64,000 nucleotides of DNA from Alsobacter metallidurans (GTDB lineage Bacteria; Pseudomonadota; Alphaproteobacteria; Rhizobiales; Beijerinckiaceae). Below the pieces are notes generated by a model. The model was given only the letters and a program-made list of their open reading frames with translations, was not told the origin of the DNA and ran no database searches. The stretch covers positions 2,175,782 through 2,239,781 of the forward strand of contig NZ_BMES01000001.1 of the NCBI RefSeq assembly GCF_014636935.1, given 5' to 3'. This document shows positions 33,848 through 42,880 of the stretch, in pieces; position 1 is the stretch's first letter, and each line of letters opens with the position of its first letter. The position numbers and the translations under genes are program-made.

Positions 33848-35353
33848 ATGACCCGAATTCAACATCTTCTCGCCGGCGCAGCCATCGCGCTCACGGTTGG
33901 CCTCGCGGCCTCGCCGTCCATGGCCGGCCGCGACCGATTCGTGGTCGACCTCGTCAACGAGCCGTCCTCGCTGGACCCGCAGGTGCAGTGGAACCCGGAC
34001 AGCTACTACGTTTACCGGAACATCTTCGACAACCTCGTCACCCGCGACGACAAGGGGGCGCTCGCGCCCGAGATCGCCACGGCGTGGAAGCAGGTCTCCG
34101 ACACCGAGATGGAGTTCACCATCCGGGACGACGTCACCTTCCATGACGGCAAGAAGCTGACGCCTGAGGACGTGGTGTTCAGCGTCAAGCGCATCACGGA
34201 CCCGAAGTTCGGCAGCCCGCAGCTCGGGCAGTTCAACAAGATCACGGACGCGGTGGCGACCGGCCCGAACACCGTGAAGCTCGTCACCGACGGTGCCTAC
34301 CCGGCGCTGCTGGCGCAGCTCGTGAAGCTGTCGATCGTGCCCAAGCACGTCGTCGAGGCGGTCGGCAAGGACGCCTTCAACGCCAAGCCTGTCGGCAGCG
34401 GCCCCTACGTGTTCGCCGACTGGTCGCGCGGCGTGGCCGTGACGCTGAAGCGCAACGACAAATACTGGGGCAAGAAGGCCCCATTCCCGGAAGTCGCCTT
34501 CCGCGCCGTGCCTGACGCCTCCACGCGCGTCGCCAACCTGCAGGCGGGCTCCAGCGACCTCGGCGTCAGCCTCGACAGCGACCTCGCGGCGCAGATCAAG
34601 TCCTCTCCCAAGGCCAAGCCGCTGTCGGTGCTCACCGAGCGCGTGGCCTATCTGCGGCTGAATCCGTCCAAGCCCCCGTTCGACAAGGGCGACATCCGCC
34701 GCGCCGTCGCGATGGCGATCGACAAGGAAGCGCTGGTCCAGGGCATCCTCGGCGGCTACGACAAGGCCGTGCCCGAGATGCTGACGCCCGCCCATTTCGG
34801 CTGGGTGGAAGGCGTCGAAGCGCCGGCCTTCGACCCGAAGAAGGCCAAGCAGATCGTCGAGGCGGCCGGTCCCGCCGGCCAGCAGGAGATCGAGCTCTCC
34901 ACCGCGCCGGTGTTCGACCAGCGCATCGTCCAGGCCGTTCAGCAGATGCTGGCCGATGTCGGCCTGAACGTGAAGATCAACATGTCCGACATGGCGTCCT
35001 ACCTGAAGCGCGCGCAGAGCGGTCCGGAAAGCACCCCGGCGCTCAGCTACGGCCGCTGGTCCTGCGCCTGCCAGGACGCCGACGGCGTGCTGTTCCCGCT
35101 GATGCACAACTCGAGCGGCTGGTCGGCCTACCGCAACACCACAACGGACAAGCTGCTCGAAGCCGCGCGCGCGACCCTGAACCAGGACAATCGCATGGCG
35201 GCCTACAAGCAGGTGCACGAGATCATCGCCAAGGAAGTTCCGCTGATCCCGCTCTACCAGTCGGCCATCATCTACGGCGCGGCCAAGCCGCTCGTCTGGC
35301 AGCCCACCCCGAACGAAAGCATGTTCCTGAACCGGATGGACTGGAAGGAGTAG
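33848..35353 (+). CDS. Peptide/opine-type ABC transporter, periplasmic binding protein
   Basis: A 501-residue family-5 solute-binding protein (DppA/OppA class) with a signal peptide (about residues 1-25, ending PSMAG). Family features include LVNEPSSLDPQVQWN near the mature N-terminus, EFTIRDDVTFHDGKKLTPEDVVFS and the C-terminal KEVPLIPLYQSAIIYG. Substrates in this class include peptides, opines, nickel chelates and glycosides. I chose the ATG at 33848 because it gives a clean signal peptide. An ATG 11 codons upstream is possible. It heads an operon through 42380. Confidence 0.93.
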   Translation: MTRIQHLLAGAAIALTVGLAASPSMAGRDRFVVDLVNEPSSLDPQVQWNPDSYYVYRNIFDNLVTRDDKGALAPEIATAWKQVSDTEMEFTIRDDVTFHDGKKLTPEDVVFSVKRITDPKFGSPQLGQFNKITDAVATGPNTVKLVTDGAYPALLAQLVKLSIVPKHVVEAVGKDAFNAKPVGSGPYVFADWSRGVAVTLKRNDKYWGKKAPFPEVAFRAVPDASTRVANLQAGSSDLGVSLDSDLAAQIKSSPKAKPLSVLTERVAYLRLNPSKPPFDKGDIRRAVAMAIDKEALVQGILGGYDKAVPEMLTPAHFGWVEGVEAPAFDPKKAKQIVEAAGPAGQQEIELSTAPVFDQRIVQAVQQMLADVGLNVKINMSDMASYLKRAQSGPESTPALSYGRWSCACQDADGVLFPLMHNSSGWSAYRNTTTDKLLEAARATLNQDNRMAAYKQVHEIIAKEVPLIPLYQSAIIYGAAKPLVWQPTPNESMFLNRMDWKE

Positions 35354-35368
35354 CGCGGGCGCCCGGCC

Positions 35369-36298
35369 ATGGCGGGTTTTCTTGCCCGGCGGCTTGCCCA
35401 GGCGCTGGTGACGATTTTTGGCGTTGCGACGCTGATCTTCTTCCTCCAGCGCCTCACTGGCGATCCGACCTATCTCCTCGTGCCCGAGACCGCGACGCCG
35501 GCCGATATCGACGCCATGCGTCGCAGCCTCGGCTTCGACCGGCCGTTGGTGGTTCAGTACGCGTCGTTTCTGGCCGACCTGCTGCGCTTCGATCTCGGCC
35601 GCTCGGTGATCCAGAATGCGCCTGTCACGACCATCATCGCCTCCCGGGTGCCTTACACGTTGGCGTTGGCTGCCGGCGCCCTGCTGGTTGCGTGCGGCAT
35701 CGGCATCCCGGTTGGGATCGCGATGGCGTTGTGGCGCGACAGCGTCTTCGCCAAGGCGTTGTCCGGGCTCGTGCTGGCGGCCCAGAGCCTGCCGACCTTC
35801 TGGAGCGGCATCCTGCTCATCCTCGTGTTCGCGGTGACGCTCGGCTGGCTGCCGCCCTCAGCCACGGGTGGGATCTCGCATCTCGTCCTGCCCTCCGTGG
35901 CGCTTGGCCTGCTCAGCATGGCGACCTTCGCGCGCATCACCCGCACGGCGCTGCTGGACGAGCTGTCGCGCGACTATGTCCGCACCGCCCGCGCCCGCGG
36001 CGTGCTGCCCGGACGGTTGCTGGGGCGTCATCTGGCCCGCAACGCCGCCATTCCGGTGATCACCGTGGCGGCGCTCGAGATCTCCAACCTGCTCGCCGGC
36101 GCGGTGATCGTCGAGACCGTGTTCGCCTGGCCAGGGCTCGGGCAGGTCACCGTGCAGTCCATTCTGGCGCGCGACTTTCTGGTCGTGCAGGGCGTGGTCC
36201 TGCTCGGCGCCTTCGTGACGGTGGCGCTGAATCTTGCGGCCGACATCCTTTACAGCGTAGTCGACCCGCGCATCCGCCTGACGGGAGCCCGGGCGTGA
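35369..36298 (+). CDS. Peptide-type ABC transporter permease, DppB type
   Basis: A 309-residue inner-membrane permease with six predicted helices. The typical N-terminus (FLARRLAQALVTIFGVATLIF) and LTGDP motif are present. The EAA-type loop lies near 200-225 (LLDELSRDYVRTARARGVLP). It forms the channel with the following gene product. It starts 15 bases after the binding protein stop, and its own stop overlaps the next GTG start. Confidence 0.93.
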   Translation: MAGFLARRLAQALVTIFGVATLIFFLQRLTGDPTYLLVPETATPADIDAMRRSLGFDRPLVVQYASFLADLLRFDLGRSVIQNAPVTTIIASRVPYTLALAAGALLVACGIGIPVGIAMALWRDSVFAKALSGLVLAAQSLPTFWSGILLILVFAVTLGWLPPSATGGISHLVLPSVALGLLSMATFARITRTALLDELSRDYVRTARARGVLPGRLLGRHLARNAAIPVITVAALEISNLLAGAVIVETVFAWPGLGQVTVQSILARDFLVVQGVVLLGAFVTVALNLAADILYSVVDPRIRLTGARA

Positions 36299-37152
36299 GC
36301 GCCGTGTCGCAACCCCTCGCGCGTCGACGGGCAGGTCCGCGCTGGAGCCTGTGGGCGCCGGCCGCGCTGCTGGCGTTGCTGGTCGTCATCGCGCTCGCAG
36401 CGCCGTGGCTTGCGCCTTATTCGCCGACGCAGCAGAACCTGCTCGCACGTCTCAAACCGCCGGGTTTCGTGTCGCGTGGGGTCACCTATTGGCTGGGCAG
36501 CGATGAACTTGGGCGCGACCTCCTGAGCCGCCTCATCCACGGCGCGCGGATCTCGCTGCTGGTGGCGTTCTCCTCCGTGATCCTGTCCGGCCTGGTCGGC
36601 ACGACGCTCGGCATGATGGCCGGCTACCTGCGCGGGCCGGTCGAGACGGTCGTCATGCGGGTGGTGGACATCTTTCTGTCGGTGCCCGCCATCCTGCTCG
36701 CCATCATCACGGTGGCGGTGCTCGGCCCGGGGCTCATCAACGTCATCGTCGTGCTGGCGCTCACCCGCTGGCCCCGCTACGCGCGTGTGGCCTATGGGCA
36801 GACGCTCGGCGTGTCGAACATGCCCTATGTGCGGCTCGCCGCCTTCATGGGCGCGCGCGCGCCGCGCATCCTGTGGCGGCACGTGCTGCCCAACATCATC
36901 GGCGCGATGACGGTGGTGGCCACGCTGGAGTTCGGCCTGATGGTGCTGTTCGAGGCCGGCCTGAGCTTTCTCGGCCTCGGCGTGCAGCCGCCAACCGCGA
37001 GCTGGGGCGCGATGCTGAGCACCGGCCGCAACTATCTCGCCACCGCCTGGTGGATCGCCACCTTCCCGGGCCTGTGCCTCTTCGTGCTCGTGCTCGCCGT
37101 GAACCTGATCGGCGACGACCTGCGCGACCGTTTCGATCCAAGAGCCTCATGA
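36295..37152 (+). CDS. Peptide-type ABC transporter permease, DppC type
   Basis: A 285-residue permease. An N-terminal cytoplasmic stretch rich in Arg precedes the first helix (about 22-42). The conserved WLGSDELGRDLLSRLIHGARIS motif of DppC proteins begins near residue 65, and the EAA loop is around VRLAAFMGARAPRILWRHVLPN. The GTG at 36295 overlaps the preceding stop and was preferred to a second GTG three codons later. Confidence 0.92.
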   Translation: MSAVSQPLARRRAGPRWSLWAPAALLALLVVIALAAPWLAPYSPTQQNLLARLKPPGFVSRGVTYWLGSDELGRDLLSRLIHGARISLLVAFSSVILSGLVGTTLGMMAGYLRGPVETVVMRVVDIFLSVPAILLAIITVAVLGPGLINVIVVLALTRWPRYARVAYGQTLGVSNMPYVRLAAFMGARAPRILWRHVLPNIIGAMTVVATLEFGLMVLFEAGLSFLGLGVQPPTASWGAMLSTGRNYLATAWWIATFPGLCLFVLVLAVNLIGDDLRDRFDPRAS

Positions 37153-37159
37153 GGACGCC

Positions 37160-37951
37160 ATGACCCAATTCCCAGATCTCGCCGGCAAACGCGCCGTGGT
37201 GACAGGATCGGGCGGCGTGATCGGCCGCTGGATCGCCGAGGTCCTCGTTGAGGCGGGCTGCCGCTTATGCCTGACGGACACCGACCAGGGCGCTCTCGAA
37301 GCTCAACTCTCCGGTCTCCGTGCGCCTGAAGGCAGCTTCGGCCATGCCGCCGATCTCACGGATTCGGCCTCGATCGAGGCGCTGGCGGCCGCCGTGGGCG
37401 AACGCTGGGGCGCGGCCGACATCCTGGTCAACAATGCCGGGATCTACCCGTCCGGCTTTCTGCTGGACATCGACGTCGCCGAGTTCGATCGAATCTTTTC
37501 GATCAACCTGCGCGCGCCCTTCATCCTCACTCGGGCGCTCGCGACCCAGATGGTGCGGCAGGGCGTGAAGGGCTCCATCATCAACATATCGTCTGGCGCC
37601 TCGCGCAAGATGCGACGCACCGTCGTGCCTTACTGCACGTCCAAGACCGCTTTGGACCGGCTCACCAAGGGTTTTGCCGTCGAGTTGGCCGAGTTCGGCA
37701 TCCGCGCCAACACGCTGGAGCCCGGCTTTGCGGCCGGCAGCACCGTGAGCGCGCTCACGGACGAGCACATCCGCAACACCGTGGCGCAGATCCCGTTGGG
37801 CCGGCCCTCATCGCGTGACGACGTCGGCGCAGCATTGCTCTACCTCGCGAGCGACGCCTCAGCCTATGTCACCGGATCCACCCTCACGGTCGACGGCGGC
37901 AATTCGATCGGCTCGCTGGCCGTGCACCAGGCGAAGAAGAACCCGCTATGA
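37160..37951 (+). CDS. Short-chain dehydrogenase/reductase in the ABC operon
   Basis: A 263-residue classical SDR. The cofactor motif TGSGGVIG begins at Thr15, NNAG is at about 91-94, and the catalytic residues are Ser144/145, Tyr158 and Lys162 (YCTSK). Asp40 after the second strand suggests a preference for NAD. The C-terminus contains the usual YVTGSTLTVDGG. It lies between the permease and deacetylase genes with a stop/start overlap to the latter, so it is probably part of the catabolic pathway for the imported compound. The substrate is unknown. Confidence 0.93.
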   Translation: MTQFPDLAGKRAVVTGSGGVIGRWIAEVLVEAGCRLCLTDTDQGALEAQLSGLRAPEGSFGHAADLTDSASIEALAAAVGERWGAADILVNNAGIYPSGFLLDIDVAEFDRIFSINLRAPFILTRALATQMVRQGVKGSIINISSGASRKMRRTVVPYCTSKTALDRLTKGFAVELAEFGIRANTLEPGFAAGSTVSALTDEHIRNTVAQIPLGRPSSRDDVGAALLYLASDASAYVTGSTLTVDGGNSIGSLAVHQAKKNPL

Positions 37952-38844
37952 CGGTGATAGAACCCCGCCCAGCCCCCTATGCCTGGCCGGAAGGCAAGCG
38001 CAGCGCCTTCTGCTTCACGGTGGATGTCGACGCCGAGTCGCCGTACCTGTGGAGCCTCAAGGATGCGCCGCCCTCGCGCCTGCTCGGCCAGATGGAGCAG
38101 CGCCTGTTCGGCCCGCGCGTCGGCATCTGGCGCTTGCTGGACCTGCTGGACCAGTACGACATCAGGGGCACCTTCTTTGTGCCGGGAGTGGTCGCCGAGA
38201 ACCATCCGAACCTGCTGCCCGAGTTCCTGACCCGCGGCCATGAGGTCGGGCTGCACGGCTATTTCCACGAGCTGGCGTCGCAGGCCTCCGACGCGGAGTT
38301 CACCGCCGCGCTCGACGCCGCGCTGGAGCTGTTCCAGCGCCAGGCCTGCCTGACGCCCGTCGGCTTCCGGTCGCCCGCCTGGGAGATGACGCCGCACATG
38401 ATCGCCGAGGTGAAGCGCCGCGGCCTCTACGACAGCTCGCTGATGGGCTTCGACCATCCCTACACGATCGACGGCGTCACGGAAGTTCCGGTCCAGTGGG
38501 CGCTGGACGACGCCGTGTACTTCAAGTTCGTGGGCGGAGGAGCCGACCACTGGCCGCCATCCGCGCCTGGTCCCATCCTGGATGGCTGGATGGATGAGTT
38601 CGAGACGCTGCACCGCTTCGGCTCGCTCACGATGCTGACGGTGCACGACTGGATCTCCGGGCGGGCTCACCGCATCCGCATGCTGGAGCGGCTGCTCGAC
38701 AGGGTCACCACGGATCCGACCGTCTGGGTCACGACCGTCGCCGAAGTGGCGGCGCATCATGCCGCCTCAGCCAACGCCGAGACCTATGCGGTGAAGTCGC
38801 GCCTGCCGGACGCGATCGCGTCCCGTCGCCATGGAGCGTCCTGA
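37948..38844 (+). CDS. Polysaccharide-deacetylase-fold hydrolase (PuuE-like), cytoplasmic
   Basis: A 298-residue NodB-homology protein without signal peptide. Metal-site residues fit Asp26 and Asp28 in FTVDVDAES and the HxxxH pair His103/His107 in GLHGYFHE, and a third motif is FRSPAWEMTP. The lack of export signal and similarity to the PuuE/allantoinase-like branch point to hydrolysis of a small amide or imide in the cytoplasm rather than cell-wall deacetylation. It overlaps the SDR gene by four bases and is followed directly by the gamma-glutamyltransferase. Confidence 0.85.
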   Translation: MTVIEPRPAPYAWPEGKRSAFCFTVDVDAESPYLWSLKDAPPSRLLGQMEQRLFGPRVGIWRLLDLLDQYDIRGTFFVPGVVAENHPNLLPEFLTRGHEVGLHGYFHELASQASDAEFTAALDAALELFQRQACLTPVGFRSPAWEMTPHMIAEVKRRGLYDSSLMGFDHPYTIDGVTEVPVQWALDDAVYFKFVGGGADHWPPSAPGPILDGWMDEFETLHRFGSLTMLTVHDWISGRAHRIRMLERLLDRVTTDPTVWVTTVAEVAAHHAASANAETYAVKSRLPDAIASRRHGAS

Positions 38845-38845
38845 C

Positions 38846-40393
38846 ATGCAGACCTTCACGATCCACAAGCACGAGGTCCGGTCCCGCCACGGCCTCGTCT
38901 CGGCTCAGAACCGCCTCGCCGCCGAGGCCGGCGCCGCCGTGCTGGCGCGGGGCGGCAACGCCATGGACGCCGCCGTCACGACCGCGCTGACGCTCTCGGT
39001 GGTGGAGCCCTGGCTGTCGGGCATCGGAGGCGGCGGCTTCCTGCTGCACGCCGACGGCGCCAGCGGCGAGGTGAACACGCTCGATTTCAACGTCGTCGCC
39101 GCTCAAGGGCTGGACCCGGCCGACTACCCGCTGAGCGGCGCCAATGCGGGCAACTGGTTCGCGTGGCCCTCCGTGGTGGACGATCGCAACGTTTCCGGCT
39201 TTACCTCCATGGCGGTCCCCGGCGCGGTTGCGGGGCTCTCGGCCGCGCTGGAGCGCTTCGGCACGATCGCCTGGGCGGACGCGCTGGCGCCCGCCATCGA
39301 GCATGCCGAGCGCGGGCTGGAAATCGACTGGTTCGCCTGCCTGTCGTTCGCGGTGGAGGCCGCCGGATTGGCCAAGCATCCTTCGACATCGGTGCTGTTT
39401 CTGGACGAGGGCAGGGCGCCCAAGGCCGGCGACGCCGCCTCGCCCAACCGCAAGCCGATGCCCAACAAGGCGAAGCTTCTACGGCGGTTGGCGCAGGCCG
39501 GCGCCCGCGACTTCTACGAAGGCGAGACCGCCCGCGTGATCGCTCGCGACCTTGCGGAGGGAGGCTCCCGGATCACGGGGGCTGATCTCGCCGCCTATGC
39601 GCCGCAATGGCGCGAGCCCTTGCGGGGCGCCTATCGCGGCGTCGAGATCAACGCCATTCCGGGGCTGAGCGGCGGCCCGAGCTATCTGGAGGCCGCCGCC
39701 GAGCTCGAAGGGCAGGCGATCGATCCAGCCGGCGCTCCCGCCGAGGCGGCGCTCGCCTACGCGGTCGCGATCCGCAACGCCTATGAGCGCCGGCTGACCA
39801 CCATGGGGCATGCGGCGACGCCGGAGGCCGGCTGCACCAGCCATTTCAGCGTGGTCGACGCCAGCGGCACGATGGTGTCGCTCACCAACACGCTGCTGTC
39901 GCGCTTCGGCTCGCGCGTGGTGCTGCCCGAGGCGGGCTTCCTGATGAACAACGGCGTGATGTGGTTCGACCCCCGGCCGGGGCAGCCGAACTCCATGGCG
40001 CCGGGGGCCAAGCCGCTCGCCAACATGTGCCCGTTGATCCTGCGCCGCGACGGCAAGCCCTGGTTCGCGCTCGGCGCGGCCGGCGGGCGCACCATCTTCC
40101 CGACGCTGCTGCAGATCATGTCGCACGTGGTGGACGGCGGCATGAGCCTCGAAGGGGCGTTCCTTTGGCCGCGTCTCGACGCCAGCACGCCCACCATCCG
40201 GGTGAACGCCCGCGCGCCCGAGACGGCGGCGCTGCTCCGCGGCCGCTTCCCCGTCGAGGTGGTGGAGGACACCGTGTTCCCGACCAACTTCGCTATCGCG
40301 TCGGCGGTGATGCGCTCGCCGGATGGCGAGAACGTCGGCATGGCGCACCAGACCAGCCCATGGGCTGCGGTCGCGGTCGGGGAGCGCGCGTGA
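38846..40393 (+). CDS. Gamma-glutamyltransferase-family protein, no signal peptide
   Basis: A 515-residue Ntn-hydrolase precursor. The large-subunit region includes RHGLVSAQNRLAAEAGAAVL and the glycine-rich SGIGGGGFLL. The self-processing nucleophile is Thr331 in GCTSHFSVVD, followed by SLTNTLLSRFGSRV and the NNGVMWFDPRPGQPNS small-subunit signature. Most bacterial GGTs are periplasmic, but this one begins MQTFTIHKHEV with no export signal, so it should act inside the cell on an imported gamma-glutamyl or related compound. The ATG at 38846 was preferred to one at 38831 because GGAG precedes it. The stop overlaps the next GTG. Confidence 0.9.
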   Translation: MQTFTIHKHEVRSRHGLVSAQNRLAAEAGAAVLARGGNAMDAAVTTALTLSVVEPWLSGIGGGGFLLHADGASGEVNTLDFNVVAAQGLDPADYPLSGANAGNWFAWPSVVDDRNVSGFTSMAVPGAVAGLSAALERFGTIAWADALAPAIEHAERGLEIDWFACLSFAVEAAGLAKHPSTSVLFLDEGRAPKAGDAASPNRKPMPNKAKLLRRLAQAGARDFYEGETARVIARDLAEGGSRITGADLAAYAPQWREPLRGAYRGVEINAIPGLSGGPSYLEAAAELEGQAIDPAGAPAEAALAYAVAIRNAYERRLTTMGHAATPEAGCTSHFSVVDASGTMVSLTNTLLSRFGSRVVLPEAGFLMNNGVMWFDPRPGQPNSMAPGAKPLANMCPLILRRDGKPWFALGAAGGRTIFPTLLQIMSHVVDGGMSLEGAFLWPRLDASTPTIRVNARAPETAALLRGRFPVEVVEDTVFPTNFAIASAVMRSPDGENVGMAHQTSPWAAVAVGERA

Positions 40394-41388
40394 GCGCAGC
40401 ATCGCCTCCGGCTGCCGACGCCCCGCTGCTCGTCGTCGACGACCTCGCGGTCACAATCAACGGCGCGTCCGTGGTGGACGGCGTGTCGCTCAGCCTGCGA
40501 CGTGGGCGCGTTCTGGCGCTGGTGGGCGAGAGCGGCTGCGGCAAGAGCCTCACGGCGCTCAGCATCCTCGGGCTGCTCCCCAAGGCGGCCCGGCGCGTTC
40601 GCGGCCGGGTGACGCTGGACGGGCAGGACCTTACCGCGCTGGACGAACGCGCACTCGCCAGGGTGCGCGGCGACCAGGCTTCGGTGATCTTCCAGGAGCC
40701 TGTGGCCTCGCTCAATCCGCTGATGCGTGTCGGCGACCAGGTCGCCGAGGCCTTGCGCCTCCACCGCGGCCTCACCGGCGAGGAGGCTCGGCGCGAGGCC
40801 GTCGCCATGCTCACGCGCGTCGGCATTCCGGACGCCGAGCGCCGGGCCGAGGCCTACCCCTTCGAGCTCTCCGGCGGTATGTGCCAGCGCGTCATGATCG
40901 CGGCCGCGCTCGTGTGCCAGCCCAAGCTCCTGATTGCCGACGAGCCCACCACGGCGCTGGACGTCACCGTGCAGGCGCAGATCCTGGGCCTCATGCACGG
41001 CCTGCGCGCCGAGGCGGGCGCGACCATCCTTCTGATCACCCACGACATGGGCGTCGTGGCCGAAATGGCCGACGATGTCGCGGTGATGTATGGCGGCCGC
41101 ATCGTCGAGAGCGGCCCCGTCGAGGAGCTCTTCGCCGATCCCGCCCACCCCTACACGCGCCTGCTGCTGGCCACGATCCCGCGGCTCGACGGCCGCCGCA
41201 AGGAGCACCTGCGCACTATCGAGGGCGTGGTGCCCACCGCCGACCAGTGGCCGGACGGCTGCCGCTTCCGCAGCCGTTGCCCGCTCGCCGCGGACATTTG
41301 CTCCCGCACGCCTCCGCTCGAGCCGGTGCGCAGCGCCGTGCGCCGAGCCGCCTGCTGGCGCACCGCAGAGGCGGCCGCGCTCGCATGA
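40390..41388 (+). CDS. Peptide-type ABC transporter ATPase, DppD type
   Basis: A 332-residue ATPase with Walker A GESGCGKS near 44, signature LSGGMCQRV near 161 and Walker B LLIADEPTTALD near 182. The C-terminal oligopeptide-ABC region contains a Cys cluster (GCRFRSRCPLAADIC) that in related proteins holds an iron-sulfur cluster. The GTG at 40390 overlaps the GGT stop. The long upstream open frame is a shadow. Confidence 0.93.
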   Translation: MSAASPPAADAPLLVVDDLAVTINGASVVDGVSLSLRRGRVLALVGESGCGKSLTALSILGLLPKAARRVRGRVTLDGQDLTALDERALARVRGDQASVIFQEPVASLNPLMRVGDQVAEALRLHRGLTGEEARREAVAMLTRVGIPDAERRAEAYPFELSGGMCQRVMIAAALVCQPKLLIADEPTTALDVTVQAQILGLMHGLRAEAGATILLITHDMGVVAEMADDVAVMYGGRIVESGPVEELFADPAHPYTRLLLATIPRLDGRRKEHLRTIEGVVPTADQWPDGCRFRSRCPLAADICSRTPPLEPVRSAVRRAACWRTAEAAALA

Positions 41389-42380
41389 CCGAACCCTTGC
41401 TCCAGGTCCGCGACCTGCGCGTCCATTTTCCGCTGCGTGGCCGCGGCGGCGTCGTGAAGGCCGTCGATGGCGTCAGCTTTAATGTGCCAGCCGGCCGCAC
41501 CGTCGCGCTTGTGGGCGAGAGCGGCTGCGGCAAATCGACCACCGCCTACGCGATCCTGGGCCTTGAGCCGGCCACCTCAGGCGAGGTTCGTTTCGACGGC
41601 CGTGACATCACTCGGCTGGATCGCGCCGGCCGTCGCGCGCTGGCGGGTGACATGCAGATCGTCTTCCAGGACCCCTCGGCGGCGCTGGACCCGAAAATGA
41701 CGATCGCCGACAGCATCGGCGAGCCGCTTGCAATTCAGGGCTGGAAGTCGGCCGCCGCCGCCAGACGTGTTTTCGCGGTCATGGATCTCGTCGGCTTGCC
41801 GGCGAGTTTTGCCGGCCGCACGCCCAACGCACTCTCGGGAGGGCAGCGCCAACGCGTCGTCATCGCCAGGGCGCTTGCGCTCTCGCCGCGCTTGCTGGTG
41901 CTGGACGAGCCTGTGTCGGCCCTCGATGTCTCGATCCGCTCGCAGATCCTGAACCTGCTGATGAACCTGCAGGCCGAGCTCGGCCTAGCCTACCTGTTCA
42001 TCTCGCATGACCTCTCGGTCGTGCGGCACATCGCGGACGAGATCCTGGTGATGTATCTCGGCACGATCGCCGAGCGGGGGCTGACTGACCCGGTGTTCGC
42101 CGCCCCAACGCACCCCTACACGGAGGCGCTGCTCTCCGCGATCCCGCTGCCGGACCCCGTGGCCCAGCGCAGACGCCGCCGGATCGTCCTGACCGGCGAC
42201 CTGCCGAGCCCGCTCGCCATCCCGCCCGGCTGCCCGTTCGCGACGCGCTGCCCTCTGGCGCAACCGCGCTGCGTCGAGGTGCGGCCCGTGCTGGCCCCAT
42301 CCCCGTCCGGGCAGGCGGCCTGCCTCGTGCGCATTCCGGCGGCGGACCCCGATGCGGCAACGCGCGCAGCGCAAAGGTAA
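41385..42380 (+). CDS. Peptide-type ABC transporter ATPase, DppF type
   Basis: A 331-residue ATPase, partner of the preceding one. Walker A GESGCGKSTT is near 45, signature LSGGQRQRV near 150 and Walker B LLVLDEPVSALD near 170. The C-terminus has the DppF-type Cys-rich GCPFATRCPLAQPRC segment. The ATG at 41385 overlaps the stop of the previous gene. It is the last gene of the operon that starts at 33848. Confidence 0.94.
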   Translation: MTEPLLQVRDLRVHFPLRGRGGVVKAVDGVSFNVPAGRTVALVGESGCGKSTTAYAILGLEPATSGEVRFDGRDITRLDRAGRRALAGDMQIVFQDPSAALDPKMTIADSIGEPLAIQGWKSAAAARRVFAVMDLVGLPASFAGRTPNALSGGQRQRVVIARALALSPRLLVLDEPVSALDVSIRSQILNLLMNLQAELGLAYLFISHDLSVVRHIADEILVMYLGTIAERGLTDPVFAAPTHPYTEALLSAIPLPDPVAQRRRRRIVLTGDLPSPLAIPPGCPFATRCPLAQPRCVEVRPVLAPSPSGQAACLVRIPAADPDAATRAAQR

Positions 42381-42436
42381 GCGACCGTTAACGGGTTTCC
42401 GGCAGCTTCGCTTCAGTTCTGCTTAAGAGGTCCGCC

Positions 42437-42742
42437 ATGTCCTTGCGTATCACCGCCATCGCGACGCTCGCGGCGACGTCGCTCGTCTGCTCTCTCGGTT
42501 TCGTCGCGCCCGCCCAGGCGCGCGACGGCGTCAACGGCGCCCTGTTCGGCGGCCTCGCGGCCGGCGCGATCGTGGGCGGCGTCGTCGCCAACAGCATGAA
42601 CCGCCCGCCGGTCGTGTACCGCGAAGTTGGTCCGCCCCCGCCGCCGGTCGTGGTTTACCCGGAGTGCCACAATGTCCGCGAGCCGCTCTACGACTCCGCC
42701 GGCTACGTGGCCGGACACCGCACCGTACGCGTCTGCGACTGA
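42437..42742 (+). CDS. Small exported glycine-zipper protein
   Basis: A 101-residue protein with a signal peptide (about residues 1-31, ending AQARD). A short glycine zipper, GALFGGLAAGAIVGGVVA, follows. Then come a Pro-rich stretch and a C-terminal part with two cysteines (YPECHNVREPLYD and RTVRVCD) that could form a disulfide. I do not recognise a named family. AAGAGG lies upstream of the ATG, and a good terminator follows the stop. An envelope location is likely. Confidence 0.75.
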   Translation: MSLRITAIATLAATSLVCSLGFVAPAQARDGVNGALFGGLAAGAIVGGVVANSMNRPPVVYREVGPPPPPVVVYPECHNVREPLYDSAGYVAGHRTVRVCD

Positions 42743-42765
42743 CCGGATCGGACATCATGTGCAGG

Positions 42766-42793
42766 GGCTCGCGACTGTCGTCGCGGGCCTTTT
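42766..42793 (+). terminator. Rho-independent terminator before minC
   Basis: A 10-bp stem with one G-T pair (42766-42775 with 42780-42789), a TGTC loop and TTTT. It separates the small exported protein gene from minC. Confidence 0.75.
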
Positions 42794-42880
42794 GCGTTCT
42801 TGCGCCCCGTGGACAAGGCGTGCTGCGTCGTTGACACGAATCCGGCGAGGTCCGATGCATCAGGGGAAGAGGACGCCCCC

